DNA of 64,000 bases from Rhodobium gokarnense (GTDB taxonomy: Bacteria > Pseudomonadota > Alphaproteobacteria > Rhizobiales > Rhodobiaceae), in NCBI RefSeq assembly GCF_025961475.1, contig NZ_JAOQNS010000004.1, positions 372,001-436,000 on the forward strand, in the 5' to 3' direction. Made by a program: the position numbers and the translations under genes. Under the pieces are notes generated by a model, which saw only the letters and a program-made list of their open reading frames with translations, made no database searches and was not told where the DNA came from. Below, piece by piece: positions 8,184 to 16,556 of the stretch (position 1 is its first letter; the number at the start of each line of letters is the position of its first letter).

Positions 8184-8978
8184 CTACGGCTGGCTGAGCA
8201 GAAAATCCTCGACGACATCGGCGAGCTTGTCCGGTTGCTCCATGGGGGCGAGGTGGCCGGTCGCAAGTTCGGCATAGCGGGCGCCTGCGATGGCGCCGGC
8301 GAGCGCCCGGGAATGGGCGATGGGCACCATCTGGTCGTGGGTGCAGCCGATGACCAGCGTGGGCGCGGCAATCTGGCGGACGGCGGCCGAGACATCGATC
8401 GTGAGGTCGAGGTCGACCTGGCGCGCCATGCCGGGCCAATCCGTGCCGGAGAGGGTTTGGGCAACGGCTTCGTTCACCGCGTCTTCCGGCCAGGCGGCGA
8501 GGGCGTCCGCGCTGAACCCGGTCATCACGGCAAGCCGCGCCATCGCCTCGCGGTCGGTGGCGATCAGGTCGCGCCAGAGACCGAACTGCAGCCTCGAACG
8601 GCTGTCCGCCGCGTTCTGGAACCCGGCGAGGAGGACGAGCGAGGCGACACGGTCGGGGTGGTCGCCGGCGATCGTCGCGGCGATGGCGGCGCCGAGCGAA
8701 AAGCCGAAGAGGCGGAACCGCTTTGCGCCGGCCGCGTCGGCGACGGCGAGTATCTGGCCGGCGACGCGTTCGGCGGTCAGGACGCCGCCGCCGTCGGTCG
8801 TTGCGCCCGAGCCGGAGTATTCCGGCCGGATCACCGTCCAGTGACGGGCGAAGCGGTCGACGAGCGCACCCCAATTGGTCTCGGCATTGCCGCCAGTGCC
8901 ATGGACGAGGACCAATGGCGGGCCGTTGCCGTCGATTTCGAACGAGACCCGGGCGTCTTCAAAGGTGGCGAACGGCAT
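8184..8978 (-). CDS. Alpha/beta-fold hydrolase
   Basis: 264 residues. The oxyanion region HGTGGNAETNWG is near residue 29, the nucleophile elbow is FGFSLGAA (GxSxG), the acid is Asp in CTHDQMVP, and the catalytic His is in TGHLAPME. These define a complete Ser-Asp-His triad. The start at 8978 is chosen because AAGGAG lies seven bases upstream; a longer frame reaches 8999. It is divergent from a MerR gene, and its promoter has MerR-type geometry, so expression is probably induced by the MerR ligand. The ester or lactone substrate is unknown. Confidence 0.9.
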   Translation of the reverse strand: MPFATFEDARVSFEIDGNGPPLVLVHGTGGNAETNWGALVDRFARHWTVIRPEYSGSGATTDGGGVLTAERVAGQILAVADAAGAKRFRLFGFSLGAAIAATIAGDHPDRVASLVLLAGFQNAADSRSRLQFGLWRDLIATDREAMARLAVMTGFSADALAAWPEDAVNEAVAQTLSGTDWPGMARQVDLDLTIDVSAAVRQIAAPTLVIGCTHDQMVPIAHSRALAGAIAGARYAELATGHLAPMEQPDKLADVVEDFLLSQP

Positions 8979-9011
8979 CTTGCATCTCCTTGCTTGCACT
9001 ATTCGGCCGGC

Positions 9012-9043
9012 AGGCTAGAGTCTGACAGCGATGTCAGGGTCAA
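9012..9043 (-). promoter_or_regulatory. MerR-type promoter with long spacer over a perfect dyad
   Basis: On the minus strand a TTGACC -35 (9038-9043) and a TAGCCT -10 (9012-9017) are separated by 20 bases. The spacer contains the perfect dyad CTGACA-N4-TGTCAG (9022-9037). A 19-20-base spacer holding a dyad is the hallmark of promoters activated by DNA distortion by MerR proteins. It reads into the hydrolase gene 33 bases away, and the merR gene starts just beyond on the other strand. Confidence 0.65.
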
Positions 9044-9054
9044 GAGGCGACACC

Positions 9055-9411
9055 ATGCAGATCGGAACGCTCTCCAAGCGCACCGGCGTCAGTGTCAGGA
9101 TGCTGCGCTATTACGAGGCCGAGGGGCTGCTGAACCCGGCCCGGCGCGCCTCGGGCTACCGGGACTACGGCCCTGAGGACGAGGAAACCGTCCACCGCAT
9201 CCGGATGCTGAACGAGGCCGGGCTGAAGCTCGACCTGATCCGCCGGTTCCTGCCCTGCGTGACCAGTGACCGGCCCGATTTCGACCCGTGTCCCGACCTC
9301 CTGGCGGCGCTGCGCGGCGAGGTCGCCCGGCTCGACGACCGGATCGGGGCGCTGGAGCAGAGCCGCACCGTGATCGGCCGCTATCTGGAGGAGGTCGAGG
9401 CCGGGATTTGA
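9055..9411 (+). CDS. MerR-family transcriptional regulator
   Basis: 118 residues. The N-terminal winged helix (QIGTLSKRTGVSVRMLRYYE, then GLLNPARRASGYRDY) is a textbook MerR DNA-binding domain, followed by a dimerisation helix (LLAALRGEVARLDDRIGALE). Two cysteines, in FLPCVTSDRPDFDPCP, sit in the linker, but the spacing is not a recognised metal-site pattern, so the signal is uncertain. The ATG at 9055 after AAGAGGCG is preferred to 9031, because the earlier start falls inside the operator dyad. It is divergent from the hydrolase it probably activates. Confidence 0.9.
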   Translation: MQIGTLSKRTGVSVRMLRYYEAEGLLNPARRASGYRDYGPEDEETVHRIRMLNEAGLKLDLIRRFLPCVTSDRPDFDPCPDLLAALRGEVARLDDRIGALEQSRTVIGRYLEEVEAGI

Positions 9412-9450
9412 CGGTCCGATCTGACGGTCCGATCTGGCGCAGACAGGCGC

Positions 9451-10191
9451 TCAGTGCATGACCTGCCCGCCGTCGACACAATATTGACTGCCAGTCACGA
9501 AGGAGGCCTCGTCGGAGAGGAGGAAGGCGGCGACGGCGGCGGCCTCCTCAGCGGTTCCGACGCGGGGCAGGGCAAGGCTCGCGGTGACAGCGGCCTCGAA
9601 GGCGTTGCGGACATCCGGCTCCATGAAATCCCTGAAGTTTGTGTCGATCGGGCCGGGAACGAGCGTGTTGACGCGGATGTTCCGATGCCCCAGGGCCGAG
9701 GCCCAGCACCGCGCAACCGAGATCATGGCGCCCTTGGCGGCCGCATAGAGGCTTGCCACGGGCAGGCCTTCATAGGCCGACGTCGAACTGGTCAGAACGA
9801 CCGAAGCGCCGTCGCGCAGGTGCCCGGTGAGCGCGGCCATCTGAAGGAGCGGCCCCTTCAGATTGGCGCCGATGATGCGGTCGAACGTCTCGTACGACAC
9901 CTCGTCGATCGCTCCGACACGGGCAAAGCCGGCGTTGAGCCAGAGGCCGTCGAGGCCTCCGGCGGCCGCGACCCGGCTGGCGAGGATGTCGGCCTCCTCA
10001 GGCCACGCGGCGTCGTTTCGGAGTACGGTCGCCGACTGTGGCAGTTTCCTGCGCAAGGCTTCGAGGCGCGCTTCGTCGCGACCGGTCGCGATGACCTCCG
10101 CGCCCTCGGCCGCAATCCGCAGGGCGCCGGCAAGCCCGATGCCGCTGGTCGCCCCTGTGATGAGCACGCGTTTTCCTTTGAAGCGATCCAT
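9451..10191 (-). CDS. SDR-family oxidoreductase
   Basis: 246 residues, a classical short-chain dehydrogenase. It has the cofactor motif TGATSGIG near residue 12, the NAG-type motif as LNAGF, the catalytic Ser in TSSTSAYEG, and the YxxxK pair in LYAAAKGA. The C-terminal end VTGSQYCVDGGQVMH is typical. A basic residue after the second beta strand (TGRDEARL) suggests NADP(H). The gene is divergent from the LysR gene at 10292. The substrate is unknown. Confidence 0.92.
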   Translation of the reverse strand: MDRFKGKRVLITGATSGIGLAGALRIAAEGAEVIATGRDEARLEALRRKLPQSATVLRNDAAWPEEADILASRVAAAGGLDGLWLNAGFARVGAIDEVSYETFDRIIGANLKGPLLQMAALTGHLRDGASVVLTSSTSAYEGLPVASLYAAAKGAMISVARCWASALGHRNIRVNTLVPGPIDTNFRDFMEPDVRNAFEAAVTASLALPRVGTAEEAAAVAAFLLSDEASFVTGSQYCVDGGQVMH

Positions 10192-10291
10192 GACTGACTG
10201 TCCCTGTTTTGTGGAGACAGCGTTCTAGTGCTTTCTGCCTGTGTTGTTTATGAAGTACAATCAGACAATGCTATTTAGAAAATGGTGCATA

Positions 10292-11194
10292 ATGCGCGGC
10301 CGTGATCTGTTTCAGCTAAAGGCGTTTTGCGCCGTTCTCGAGCATGGCAATTTTGCCCGTGCGGCTGCCCATCTCGGGCTCTCGCCCTCGGCGCTCAGCC
10401 AGATCGTCAAGGACCTGGAGGAGCGCCTGGACCTGCGCGTGCTGAACCGCACGACACGCAGCGTTGCCGCGACCGAGGCCGGGCGGGCGCTCTACGACAA
10501 GATCGAGCCCGCCCTGCATCTGCTTGAAAACGTCGACACCGAGGTGGCAGCACAGGCCGGCCGGATCTCCGGGACTTTGCGGCTCAACGTCTCCCGGGTC
10601 GCCGCCAATATCTACCTGGCGCCGATGCTCGGCGGCTTCCTGCGCGACCATCCCGACGTCACCGTCGACATCGTCACGGACGACCGGCTGGTGGATGTGG
10701 TCGCGGACGGCTTCGATGCCGGCATCCGGCTCGGCGAGAAGCTGCACCAGGACATGATCGCGGTGCCGCTTTCCGGCGATCTGACGATGAAGGTGGTGGC
10801 CTCACCCGCCTATATCGCCCGCCACGGCGAGCCGCTCCATCCCAACGACCTGAGGCGGCACCGCTGCCTGTGCTACCGTAATCCCAGCGACCGCTCTCCC
10901 TATCGCTGGGAATTCGAGCGGGGCGACGATCGCCGGGAGGTGGCGGTGTCGGGTCCGATCATTGTCGATGAACCCGCGATGCTGCCCCGGATCGCGCTGG
11001 AGGGGATCGGCATCGCCTACCAGTTCTCGCACCAGGTCGACCGCTATCTGGAAACGGGCGACCTGGTGCGCCTGCTCACCGACTGGACGCCGCCGTTTCC
11101 GGGTTTTTTCGTCTACTATCCGAGCCGCCGGCAGATGGCGCCGGCGCTGCGCGCCTTCGTCGACCACGTCAAGCGGATGCAGGCGAGGGCGTGA
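10292..11194 (+). CDS. LysR-family transcriptional regulator
   Basis: 300 residues counted from MRGRDLFQLKAF. The helix-turn-helix FARAAAHLGLSPSALSQIV and the following LNRTTRSVAATEAG segment are typical. The effector domain belongs to the group that often regulates divergent SDR or NADPH oxidoreductases. An open frame reaches 10241, but the family's usual N-terminus begins at 10292; no strong ribosome-binding site marks either start. It is divergent from the SDR at 9451-10191, which is its likely target. Confidence 0.88.
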   Translation: MRGRDLFQLKAFCAVLEHGNFARAAAHLGLSPSALSQIVKDLEERLDLRVLNRTTRSVAATEAGRALYDKIEPALHLLENVDTEVAAQAGRISGTLRLNVSRVAANIYLAPMLGGFLRDHPDVTVDIVTDDRLVDVVADGFDAGIRLGEKLHQDMIAVPLSGDLTMKVVASPAYIARHGEPLHPNDLRRHRCLCYRNPSDRSPYRWEFERGDDRREVAVSGPIIVDEPAMLPRIALEGIGIAYQFSHQVDRYLETGDLVRLLTDWTPPFPGFFVYYPSRRQMAPALRAFVDHVKRMQARA

Positions 11195-11216
11195 CCGTCA
11201 GGGCCGCATCCGTCCG

Positions 11217-11678
11217 TCACTGCCCCGGCGGCGGGAAGCGCAGGCCGCGGGCGATGCGGTTCCAGGCGTTGATGGTGCCGATCGTGATCGTCAGGAGCAC
11301 CGTCTCCTGATCGTCGAAATGTGCGCCGAGGCCGGCGGTCTCGGTCTCGCACGGCTCCTCGCCACTGAGGCGCGTGAGTCGTTCCGCCCATTTGAGCGCG
11401 GCCTTCTCCCGGGGCGAGAAGACGCCGGCATCGCGCCAGGCCGATACGAGCCCGAGCTTGGCCTCGTCGACGGCGAGCTTGCGGGCGATGTTCAGGTGGA
11501 GCTGGACGCAGAACGCACAGCCGTTCATCTGCGAGACGCGGAGTTTGACGAGTTCCGTCAGCTCCTTTTCAAGCCCGCCGTCGTCGACGGCCTTTCCGAG
11601 TGCGATCAGCGCGTCGTGCGCCGCCGTCTGGGAGGTCCTGAAAGCGTCGTAGGTCATGCTGTCGTCGTTGTTCGGCAT
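11217..11678 (-). CDS. Carboxymuconolactone decarboxylase/AhpD-family protein
   Basis: 153 residues. The redox-type motif NGCAFCVQLH (CxxC followed by His three residues later) near residue 53 marks the AhpD-like peroxidase-related branch rather than true carboxymuconolactone decarboxylase. The remaining helices (EKAALKWAERLTRL, TIGTINAWNRIA) match the family. These proteins act in alkylhydroperoxide reduction. The gene is divergent from a MarR gene and shares its palindromic control region, so response to peroxide or electrophile stress is likely. Confidence 0.9.
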   Translation of the reverse strand: MPNNDDSMTYDAFRTSQTAAHDALIALGKAVDDGGLEKELTELVKLRVSQMNGCAFCVQLHLNIARKLAVDEAKLGLVSAWRDAGVFSPREKAALKWAERLTRLSGEEPCETETAGLGAHFDDQETVLLTITIGTINAWNRIARGLRFPPPGQ

Positions 11679-11721
11679 GGGATGCCTTTTCCGGATTTGA
11701 TGGTATAATGTAAGTGCACGA

Positions 11722-11747
11722 ATAATATATAAGAGCTATTATATTAT
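11722..11747. promoter_or_regulatory. AT-rich palindrome overlapping the marR start, candidate operator
   Basis: ATAATATA (11722-11729) and TATATTAT (11740-11747) flank a 10-base centre, and the right arm includes the first two bases of the marR ATG. Binding here would block marR initiation directly and lies 44 bases upstream of the AhpD-like gene. A TATAAT hexamer at 11704-11709 could be a -10 box. Confidence 0.5.
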
Positions 11748-12222
11748 GCGCAAGACGCCCCCCGACCGATCCCTGCCGGCGCCCGGAGAGGGAAGACGCG
11801 GCGAAACCGGCTATGTCGGCTACCTGCTGCGCCAGGCGGCGCACGCCTATCAGACCCATCTCGGCCGCGTGCTGGGGGACCTCGACGTGACGCCGCCGCA
11901 GTTCTCGGTAATGACGATGGTCGCCGCCTATCCCGGTCTTTCCAACGCCGACATTGCCAGACTGACGTTCCTGACGCCGCAGACGGTCAGCTTCATCATC
12001 GCCAGGCTGCTGAAGGCCGGGATCGTCACGCGGCGCCCGCATCCCGTTCACGGCCGCATCCAGCAGCTCGTCCTGACCGACAGCGGTCAAGAGCTCCTGA
12101 CGGCGGCGAAGCGGCGCGTGAGCGCCGTCGAGAAAGAGCTGGTGGGTGAGGTCAGTGCCGATGACGAGCAGGTGCTCCGGCTATGGCTCGCCAGCATTTC
12201 CGCGCGGCTGAGCGATGACTGA
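11746..12222 (+). CDS. MarR-family transcriptional regulator
   Basis: 158 residues. A MarR winged helix is visible: PPQFSVMTMVAAYPGLSNAD, then LTFLTPQTVSFIIARLLKAG as recognition helix and the wing RRPHPVHGRIQQLVLT. No cysteine suited to OhrR-type peroxide sensing is present near the N-terminus. The start codon lies within a palindrome, pointing to tight autorepression. It is divergent from the AhpD-like gene and convergent, with a 12-base gap, with the quinone reductase gene. Confidence 0.9.
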   Translation: MRKTPPDRSLPAPGEGRRGETGYVGYLLRQAAHAYQTHLGRVLGDLDVTPPQFSVMTMVAAYPGLSNADIARLTFLTPQTVSFIIARLLKAGIVTRRPHPVHGRIQQLVLTDSGQELLTAAKRRVSAVEKELVGEVSADDEQVLRLWLASISARLSDD

Positions 12223-12234
12223 GGCGGGACGGCC

Positions 12235-13194
12235 CTACGGCAGAAGAACCAGGCTGCCCGTCGTGCGGCCGGCTTCCAGGTCGGCATGGGCCTTGGCTGC
12301 TTCCGCCAGCGGATATCTCCCGCCGATTTCCGAGGCGATGCCGGCCTTCAGCGCCTCTATCACCGCCGGGCTCGCGTCGGCGTAGCGGTTCCTGTCGGCG
12401 GAATAGGCCATGACGCTGGGCTTTGCCAATGCGGCGAGGCCGAGGTCCTCGATGCGGATCGGCGACACCGGCCCGGCCACCCAGCCGATACTGGCGACAG
12501 TGCCGAAGGGGCGGGCGCATCTGAGGGATATTTTCAGCATCTCCCCGCCGATGCCGTCGATGACGAGATCGACGCCCTTGCCATCCGTCAGGTCGGCGAT
12601 TTCCTGCACGACGTCCGCGGCCCGGCCGACGATCACGTGATCGACGCCGTTGGTGCTGGCGAAGGCCGCCTTTTCCTCGGTGCTTGCCGTTCCGATCACC
12701 GTGGCGCCGAGGTGCTTCGCCCAGCGGGTGAGCACGACGCCGAGGCCGCCCGCGGCGGCGTGGACGAGGAGGACCGTTCCGGCACCGACCGGATAGGTGA
12801 CGGTCAAGAGCATGTGCGCGGTCAGCCCGCGCAGCATGGACGTTGCCGCGATGTCGAACGGAACCTCGTCGGGCAGCCGCACCGCGCGCCAGGCCGGCAG
12901 CAGCCGGCTCCCGGCATAGCCCCCCGGAACGCCCGCATAGGCGACGCGATCGCCGACCCGAAGGCCGTCCACACCGGAACCCACGGCCTCGACGACGCCG
13001 GCGCCCTCGACGCCCGGAACGTGCGGCTCGGCCAAGGGATAGAGCCCGCGCCGATGGTAGATGTCGATGAAACTGACGCCGATGGCCTCCTGGCGCAGCA
13101 GGATGTCTCCCGGGCCCGGCGCCTGCGGTGCGGCGTCCGTTACCTCGAGCATGTCCGGGCCGCCGTGGCCCTTGATGCGAACTTGAACGTCCAT
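12235..13194 (-). CDS. Quinone oxidoreductase (zinc-free MDR family)
   Basis: 319 residues from MDVQVRIKGHGG. It lacks the zinc-binding cysteines of alcohol dehydrogenases and has the quinone-reductase signature around PHVPGVEGAGVVEAVGSGV and the NADPH motif HAAAGGLGVVLTRWAK near residue 145. The enzyme probably reduces quinones or enones one electron at a time with NADPH. The start at 13194 is supported by GGAGGCG. A longer open frame to 13404 runs through the divergent lysR gene and is rejected. It is divergent from that LysR gene. Confidence 0.92.
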   Translation of the reverse strand: MDVQVRIKGHGGPDMLEVTDAAPQAPGPGDILLRQEAIGVSFIDIYHRRGLYPLAEPHVPGVEGAGVVEAVGSGVDGLRVGDRVAYAGVPGGYAGSRLLPAWRAVRLPDEVPFDIAATSMLRGLTAHMLLTVTYPVGAGTVLLVHAAAGGLGVVLTRWAKHLGATVIGTASTEEKAAFASTNGVDHVIVGRAADVVQEIADLTDGKGVDLVIDGIGGEMLKISLRCARPFGTVASIGWVAGPVSPIRIEDLGLAALAKPSVMAYSADRNRYADASPAVIEALKAGIASEIGGRYPLAEAAKAHADLEAGRTTGSLVLLP

Positions 13195-13262
13195 GGCTTT
13201 CGCCTCCGTCTGAACGAGGCGATGATGCAGGCTCTCCGGTGCTTGGAAAATTCCCTTTATTC

Positions 13263-13277
13263 TCCCATCTGATGGGA
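13263..13277. promoter_or_regulatory. Perfect 15-bp dyad, candidate LysR operator
   Basis: TCCCATC-T-GATGGGA lies 12 bases upstream of the lysR start at 13290 and 69 bases upstream of the quinone reductase start at 13194. Flanking AT pairs extend the symmetry partly. A site overlapping the regulator's own promoter and upstream of the divergent target is the usual LysR position. Confidence 0.5.
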
Positions 13278-13289
13278 ATATTTTGACAT

Positions 13290-14135
13290 ATGGATTGGGA
13301 AAACCTGCGCCATTTTTCGGCCTTTGCGAGCCATGGCAGCCTGGCGGGTGCGGCGCGCGTGCTGGGGGTGGAGCATGCGACCGTCGCGCGCCGGATTGCG
13401 GCATTGGAAGATCATCTTCAGGTCAAGCTCGTCGACCGGCGCGGACGCCGCGTGACGCTGACACCGGATGGGGAACGCGTCGCGGCGATCGCCAACGGTA
13501 TGGAAAGCGATGCCGCGGCGATCGAGCGGGCAGCGGCCGGCGCGCGCGCCGAATTGGGTGGCGAGATCACGATCAGCGCGCCGCCGGCCTTTGCGGCCGC
13601 CCGGCTCGTGGCGCCGCTCGCGGCACTACGAAAACGGCATCCGGGACTTTCGATCCGGCTTATCGGCGAATCCCGCGGGGCGGCGCTGGAACGGCGCGAG
13701 GCGGACATCGCCATCCGGCTGAGCCGTCCGCGAGAAGGGGATTTCACGATCGCCAAGCTCGGGGTGATGACGTTTCACCTCTATGCGAGCCCCGGCTATC
13801 TGCGGCAGACGCCGGAGCCGAATTGGACGTTCATCGGGTATGACGGGGCCATGGCTTCGGCGCCCCAGCAGGTATGGCTTCGGGAAATCGCCGCCGGGCG
13901 GCCCGTCGCCTTTACGGCCAGCACGACCGAGATCCAGGCCGCAGCGGCAAGGGAAGGGGCCGGTATCGCCATCTTGCCGGATTTCGTGGCCGCGGCGGAT
14001 CCGGCGCTTCAGCGGGTGAGCGCGGCCGAGCCCGCGTTCCTCCGCGACATCTGGCTGGCCATCCATTCCGACATGAAGGCTTCGGCGGCCATCCGCGTCA
14101 CCATCGATGCGTTGAAGGCCGCGCTTTCCCGATAG
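13290..14135 (+). CDS. LysR-family transcriptional regulator
   Basis: 281 residues, a little short for the family. The helix-turn-helix LAGAARVLGVEHATVARRI starts near residue 17, with DRRGRRVTLTPDG following. The type with 'ATVARR' in the recognition helix often controls oxidoreductases. It is divergent from the quinone reductase at 12235-13194 and convergent with the LysR gene at 14176. The effector is unknown. Confidence 0.88.
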   Translation: MDWENLRHFSAFASHGSLAGAARVLGVEHATVARRIAALEDHLQVKLVDRRGRRVTLTPDGERVAAIANGMESDAAAIERAAAGARAELGGEITISAPPAFAAARLVAPLAALRKRHPGLSIRLIGESRGAALERREADIAIRLSRPREGDFTIAKLGVMTFHLYASPGYLRQTPEPNWTFIGYDGAMASAPQQVWLREIAAGRPVAFTASTTEIQAAAAREGAGIAILPDFVAAADPALQRVSAAEPAFLRDIWLAIHSDMKASAAIRVTIDALKAALSR

Positions 14136-14175
14136 GGCACCGATGCGGCCGGGCACCATGCCCGCGCTGCTGCCG

Positions 14176-15084
14176 CTATGGCGAGCGCTCGGGAAACAGG
14201 TTCCTGGCCATGAAATCGACGAAGACGCGCAGCTTCGGGGAGAGGTGCCGGCTCGACGGCCAGAGGATGCGAAAGACGCCGGTGTGCTGGATCGCGTCGT
14301 CGAGCGCGCTTGTCAGCGTGCCGTCCGCGAGCTGGTCGCGGACCGCGAAATCCGGCAGGCAGGCGATGCCGAGGCCGCGTTCGGCCATGTAGACGAGGGG
14401 GCCGATGGCGCTGGAAACGGCAGCCCCGGGAGGGGCGTCGCCCGGCGCCCGGCGACCATCGACAGGAAACCACTCTTCCAGCTTGCCGGTACTGGGGTAG
14501 CGATGGTGCAGGCAGCGATGGTTGGCGAGATCGGCAGGCGTTTCGGGAACGCCATGCGCCTCGAAATAGGCCGGCGCGCCGACCAGCTTGTAGCGGAACG
14601 TGCCGAGCGCCCGCGTCATCAATCTTGAATCGCTGGCCTCGCCGGTGCGGACCACCGCGTCGAACCCTTCCTCGATCACATCGACAAGGCGGTCGGTGAA
14701 ATCCAGGTCCAGTTCGATGTCCGGCCAGGCCCGCATGAACGCGGACAGGGTCGGCATCATCAGCATGCCGACCAGCGGCAGGCTGACCCGCAGCACGCCG
14801 CTCGGATGGGCGCGCGTCTCGGACAGTTCCAGCTCCGCCGCCTCCATTTCGCAGAAGATGCGGCGGCAGCGTTCCAGAAAAAGACGTCCCTCGGGCGTCA
14901 GCGTGATGGCCCGTGTCGAGCGGTGGAACAGTCTTACGTCGAGGCGCTCCTCCAGCCGCGCGATCGCCTTGCCGACGGCCGATGGCGACACGCCGAGCTG
15001 CCGTCCGGCGCCCGTGAAGCTGCGGGCTTCCGCCGCCTGAACGAAGACGTTGAGGGCGCCGAGACTGTCCATGGGAATGCGCAT
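14176..15084 (-). CDS. LysR-family transcriptional regulator
   Basis: 302 residues. The helix-turn-helix FTGAGRQLGVSPSAVGKAI is followed by the very typical LFHRSTRAITLTPEGR. The effector domain belongs to the same large CrgA-like group as the LysR at 4860. Initiation may be four codons further in, at MDSLGALNVF. It is divergent from an MFS gene starting 188 bases away. In that gap TCCGA-N5-TCGGA (15099-15113) is a weak dyad close to the start. Confidence 0.9.
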   Translation of the reverse strand: MRIPMDSLGALNVFVQAAEARSFTGAGRQLGVSPSAVGKAIARLEERLDVRLFHRSTRAITLTPEGRLFLERCRRIFCEMEAAELELSETRAHPSGVLRVSLPLVGMLMMPTLSAFMRAWPDIELDLDFTDRLVDVIEEGFDAVVRTGEASDSRLMTRALGTFRYKLVGAPAYFEAHGVPETPADLANHRCLHHRYPSTGKLEEWFPVDGRRAPGDAPPGAAVSSAIGPLVYMAERGLGIACLPDFAVRDQLADGTLTSALDDAIQHTGVFRILWPSSRHLSPKLRVFVDFMARNLFPERSP

Positions 15085-15272
15085 TGCGGATATTTTAGTC
15101 CGAAGTGATCGGAATTGAAGCCTGTTTTTCCATTACGAGGCGGCGTGACAGCATTCTGACAACAGCAATGTCCGAATGAGGTCTGTTCCATGGGGTCAAC
15201 GTCCCGTCACGCATTTCATACCTATCCGTCAGGCGATCTGGATCGGCTCCGGTCCGCGGCGGGAGCCGGCCG

Positions 15273-16475
15273 ATGACGGAAGCACAATCGGCCACCGCGC
15301 CTGCCGCCGCTATCGCCGGATCTCCTCGGTCCGATCGCCTTCCCTGGGGCGGCTTGCTCGCGCTGTCGATGGCCGCCTTCATCACCATCCTGACCGAGGC
15401 GCTGCCCGCCGGCCTCCTACCCCAGATCGGCGCCGGCCTCGGCGTGTCGGAATCGGCGGCGGGGCAGCTCGTCACCATCTATGCGCTCGGCTCGCTTCTG
15501 GCGGCGATACCGCTGACGGCGTTCACCCAGGGCGTCCGCCGCCGGCCGCTCCTGCTCGCCGCGATCGCCGGATTTCTGGTCGCCAACACGATCACGGCGG
15601 TCTCGGGCAGCTATGGGCTGACGCTGGCCGCGCGTTTCGTGGCGGGCGTTTCGGCTGGGCTCCTGTGGGCGCTGGCCGCCGGCTACGCCGCGCGCATGGC
15701 GCCCGACCATCTCAAGGGGCGGGCGATTGCCATCGCCATGGCGGGAACGCCCCTGGCGCTGTCGCTCGGCGTTCCGGCCGGGACATTCCTCGGTGCGCTC
15801 ATCGGCTGGCGGGCCTGCTTCGGCCTGATCAGCGGGCTGACCGTCATTCTGATTGTCTGGGTGCTCGTCCGGGTTCCGGATTTTGCCGGGGAGCCCGCCG
15901 GCACGCGGCGTTGGCTAAGAAGCGTCTTCGTCCTTCCCGGCATTCGACCGGTGCTCTTCGTCGTCCTTGCCTATGTGCTCGCCCACAACATCCTCTACAC
16001 CTACATCGCGCCGTTTCTCCATGCCGCGGGCATGGTGGAGCGGACCGATGCCGTGCTCCTGGTCTTCGGCGTTGCGTCCCTCGCCAGCATCTGGGGCGTC
16101 GGCGTGTTGATCGATCGCCGCTTGCGGGAGCTGACCCTTTTCAGCATTGCGCTGTTCGGTCTTTCGGCGGCGGCCCTGTGGGGCTGGGGCGACGTGCCGG
16201 CCATCGTCTATGTCGCTGCGGGCGGCTGGGGACTTGCGTTCGGCGGGTGCGCAACGCTGTTTCAGACCGCGAGCGCCAAGACGGCCGGTCCGGCGGCGGA
16301 CCTTGCCCAATCTATGCTCGTGACGGTCTGGAACACGGCGATCGCCGGCGGCGGTCTCATCGGCGGCCTGCTGCTCGACGAGCTCGGGGTCGCCGCCTTC
16401 GCGCCAGCCCTCCTGATCCTGCTCGCCGCCGCTTTCGTCGCAACGCTCAGCGCGCGCCGCCGGGGTTTTCGGTGA
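15273..16475 (+). CDS. MFS transporter, drug/sugar efflux type
   Basis: 400 residues with about 12 transmembrane segments. An N-terminal hydrophilic stretch of about 25 residues precedes helix 1 (LLALSMAAFITILTEALPAG, the TE motif of AraJ/YdhP-like exporters). The loop after helix 2 (FTQGVRRRP) and GYAARMAPDHLKGRAIAI match MFS motif A and its echo. It is the divergent partner of LysR 14176-15084 and is the second exporter of this type in the window. The substrate is unknown. Confidence 0.88.
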   Translation: MTEAQSATAPAAAIAGSPRSDRLPWGGLLALSMAAFITILTEALPAGLLPQIGAGLGVSESAAGQLVTIYALGSLLAAIPLTAFTQGVRRRPLLLAAIAGFLVANTITAVSGSYGLTLAARFVAGVSAGLLWALAAGYAARMAPDHLKGRAIAIAMAGTPLALSLGVPAGTFLGALIGWRACFGLISGLTVILIVWVLVRVPDFAGEPAGTRRWLRSVFVLPGIRPVLFVVLAYVLAHNILYTYIAPFLHAAGMVERTDAVLLVFGVASLASIWGVGVLIDRRLRELTLFSIALFGLSAAALWGWGDVPAIVYVAAGGWGLAFGGCATLFQTASAKTAGPAADLAQSMLVTVWNTAIAGGGLIGGLLLDELGVAAFAPALLILLAAAFVATLSARRRGFR

Positions 16476-16480
16476 TGTCT

Positions 16481-16544
16481 ATGCCGGTCCGGCTCCGGCC
16501 GCTCAGGTCGCCCGATCGGAGCCGCGAGCGAAGCGAACCGGCAT
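16481..16544. terminator. Long nested inverted repeat after the MFS gene
   Basis: Outer arms ATGCCGGT (16481-16488) and ACCGGCAT (16537-16544) enclose inner arms CGGCTCCG (16490-16497) and CGGAGCCG (16517-16524), giving a two-tier hairpin beginning five bases after the MFS stop. There is no U-run, so it may be a processing or Rho-associated structure rather than a simple terminator. Confidence 0.4.
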
Positions 16545-16556
16545 GAGATATCCAGA

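Noticed and set aside
12235-13404. Longer form of the quinone reductase starting at 13404.
   Set aside because: The extra 70 residues overlap the divergent lysR gene and its operator and do not resemble the family; GGAGGCG supports the start at 13194.
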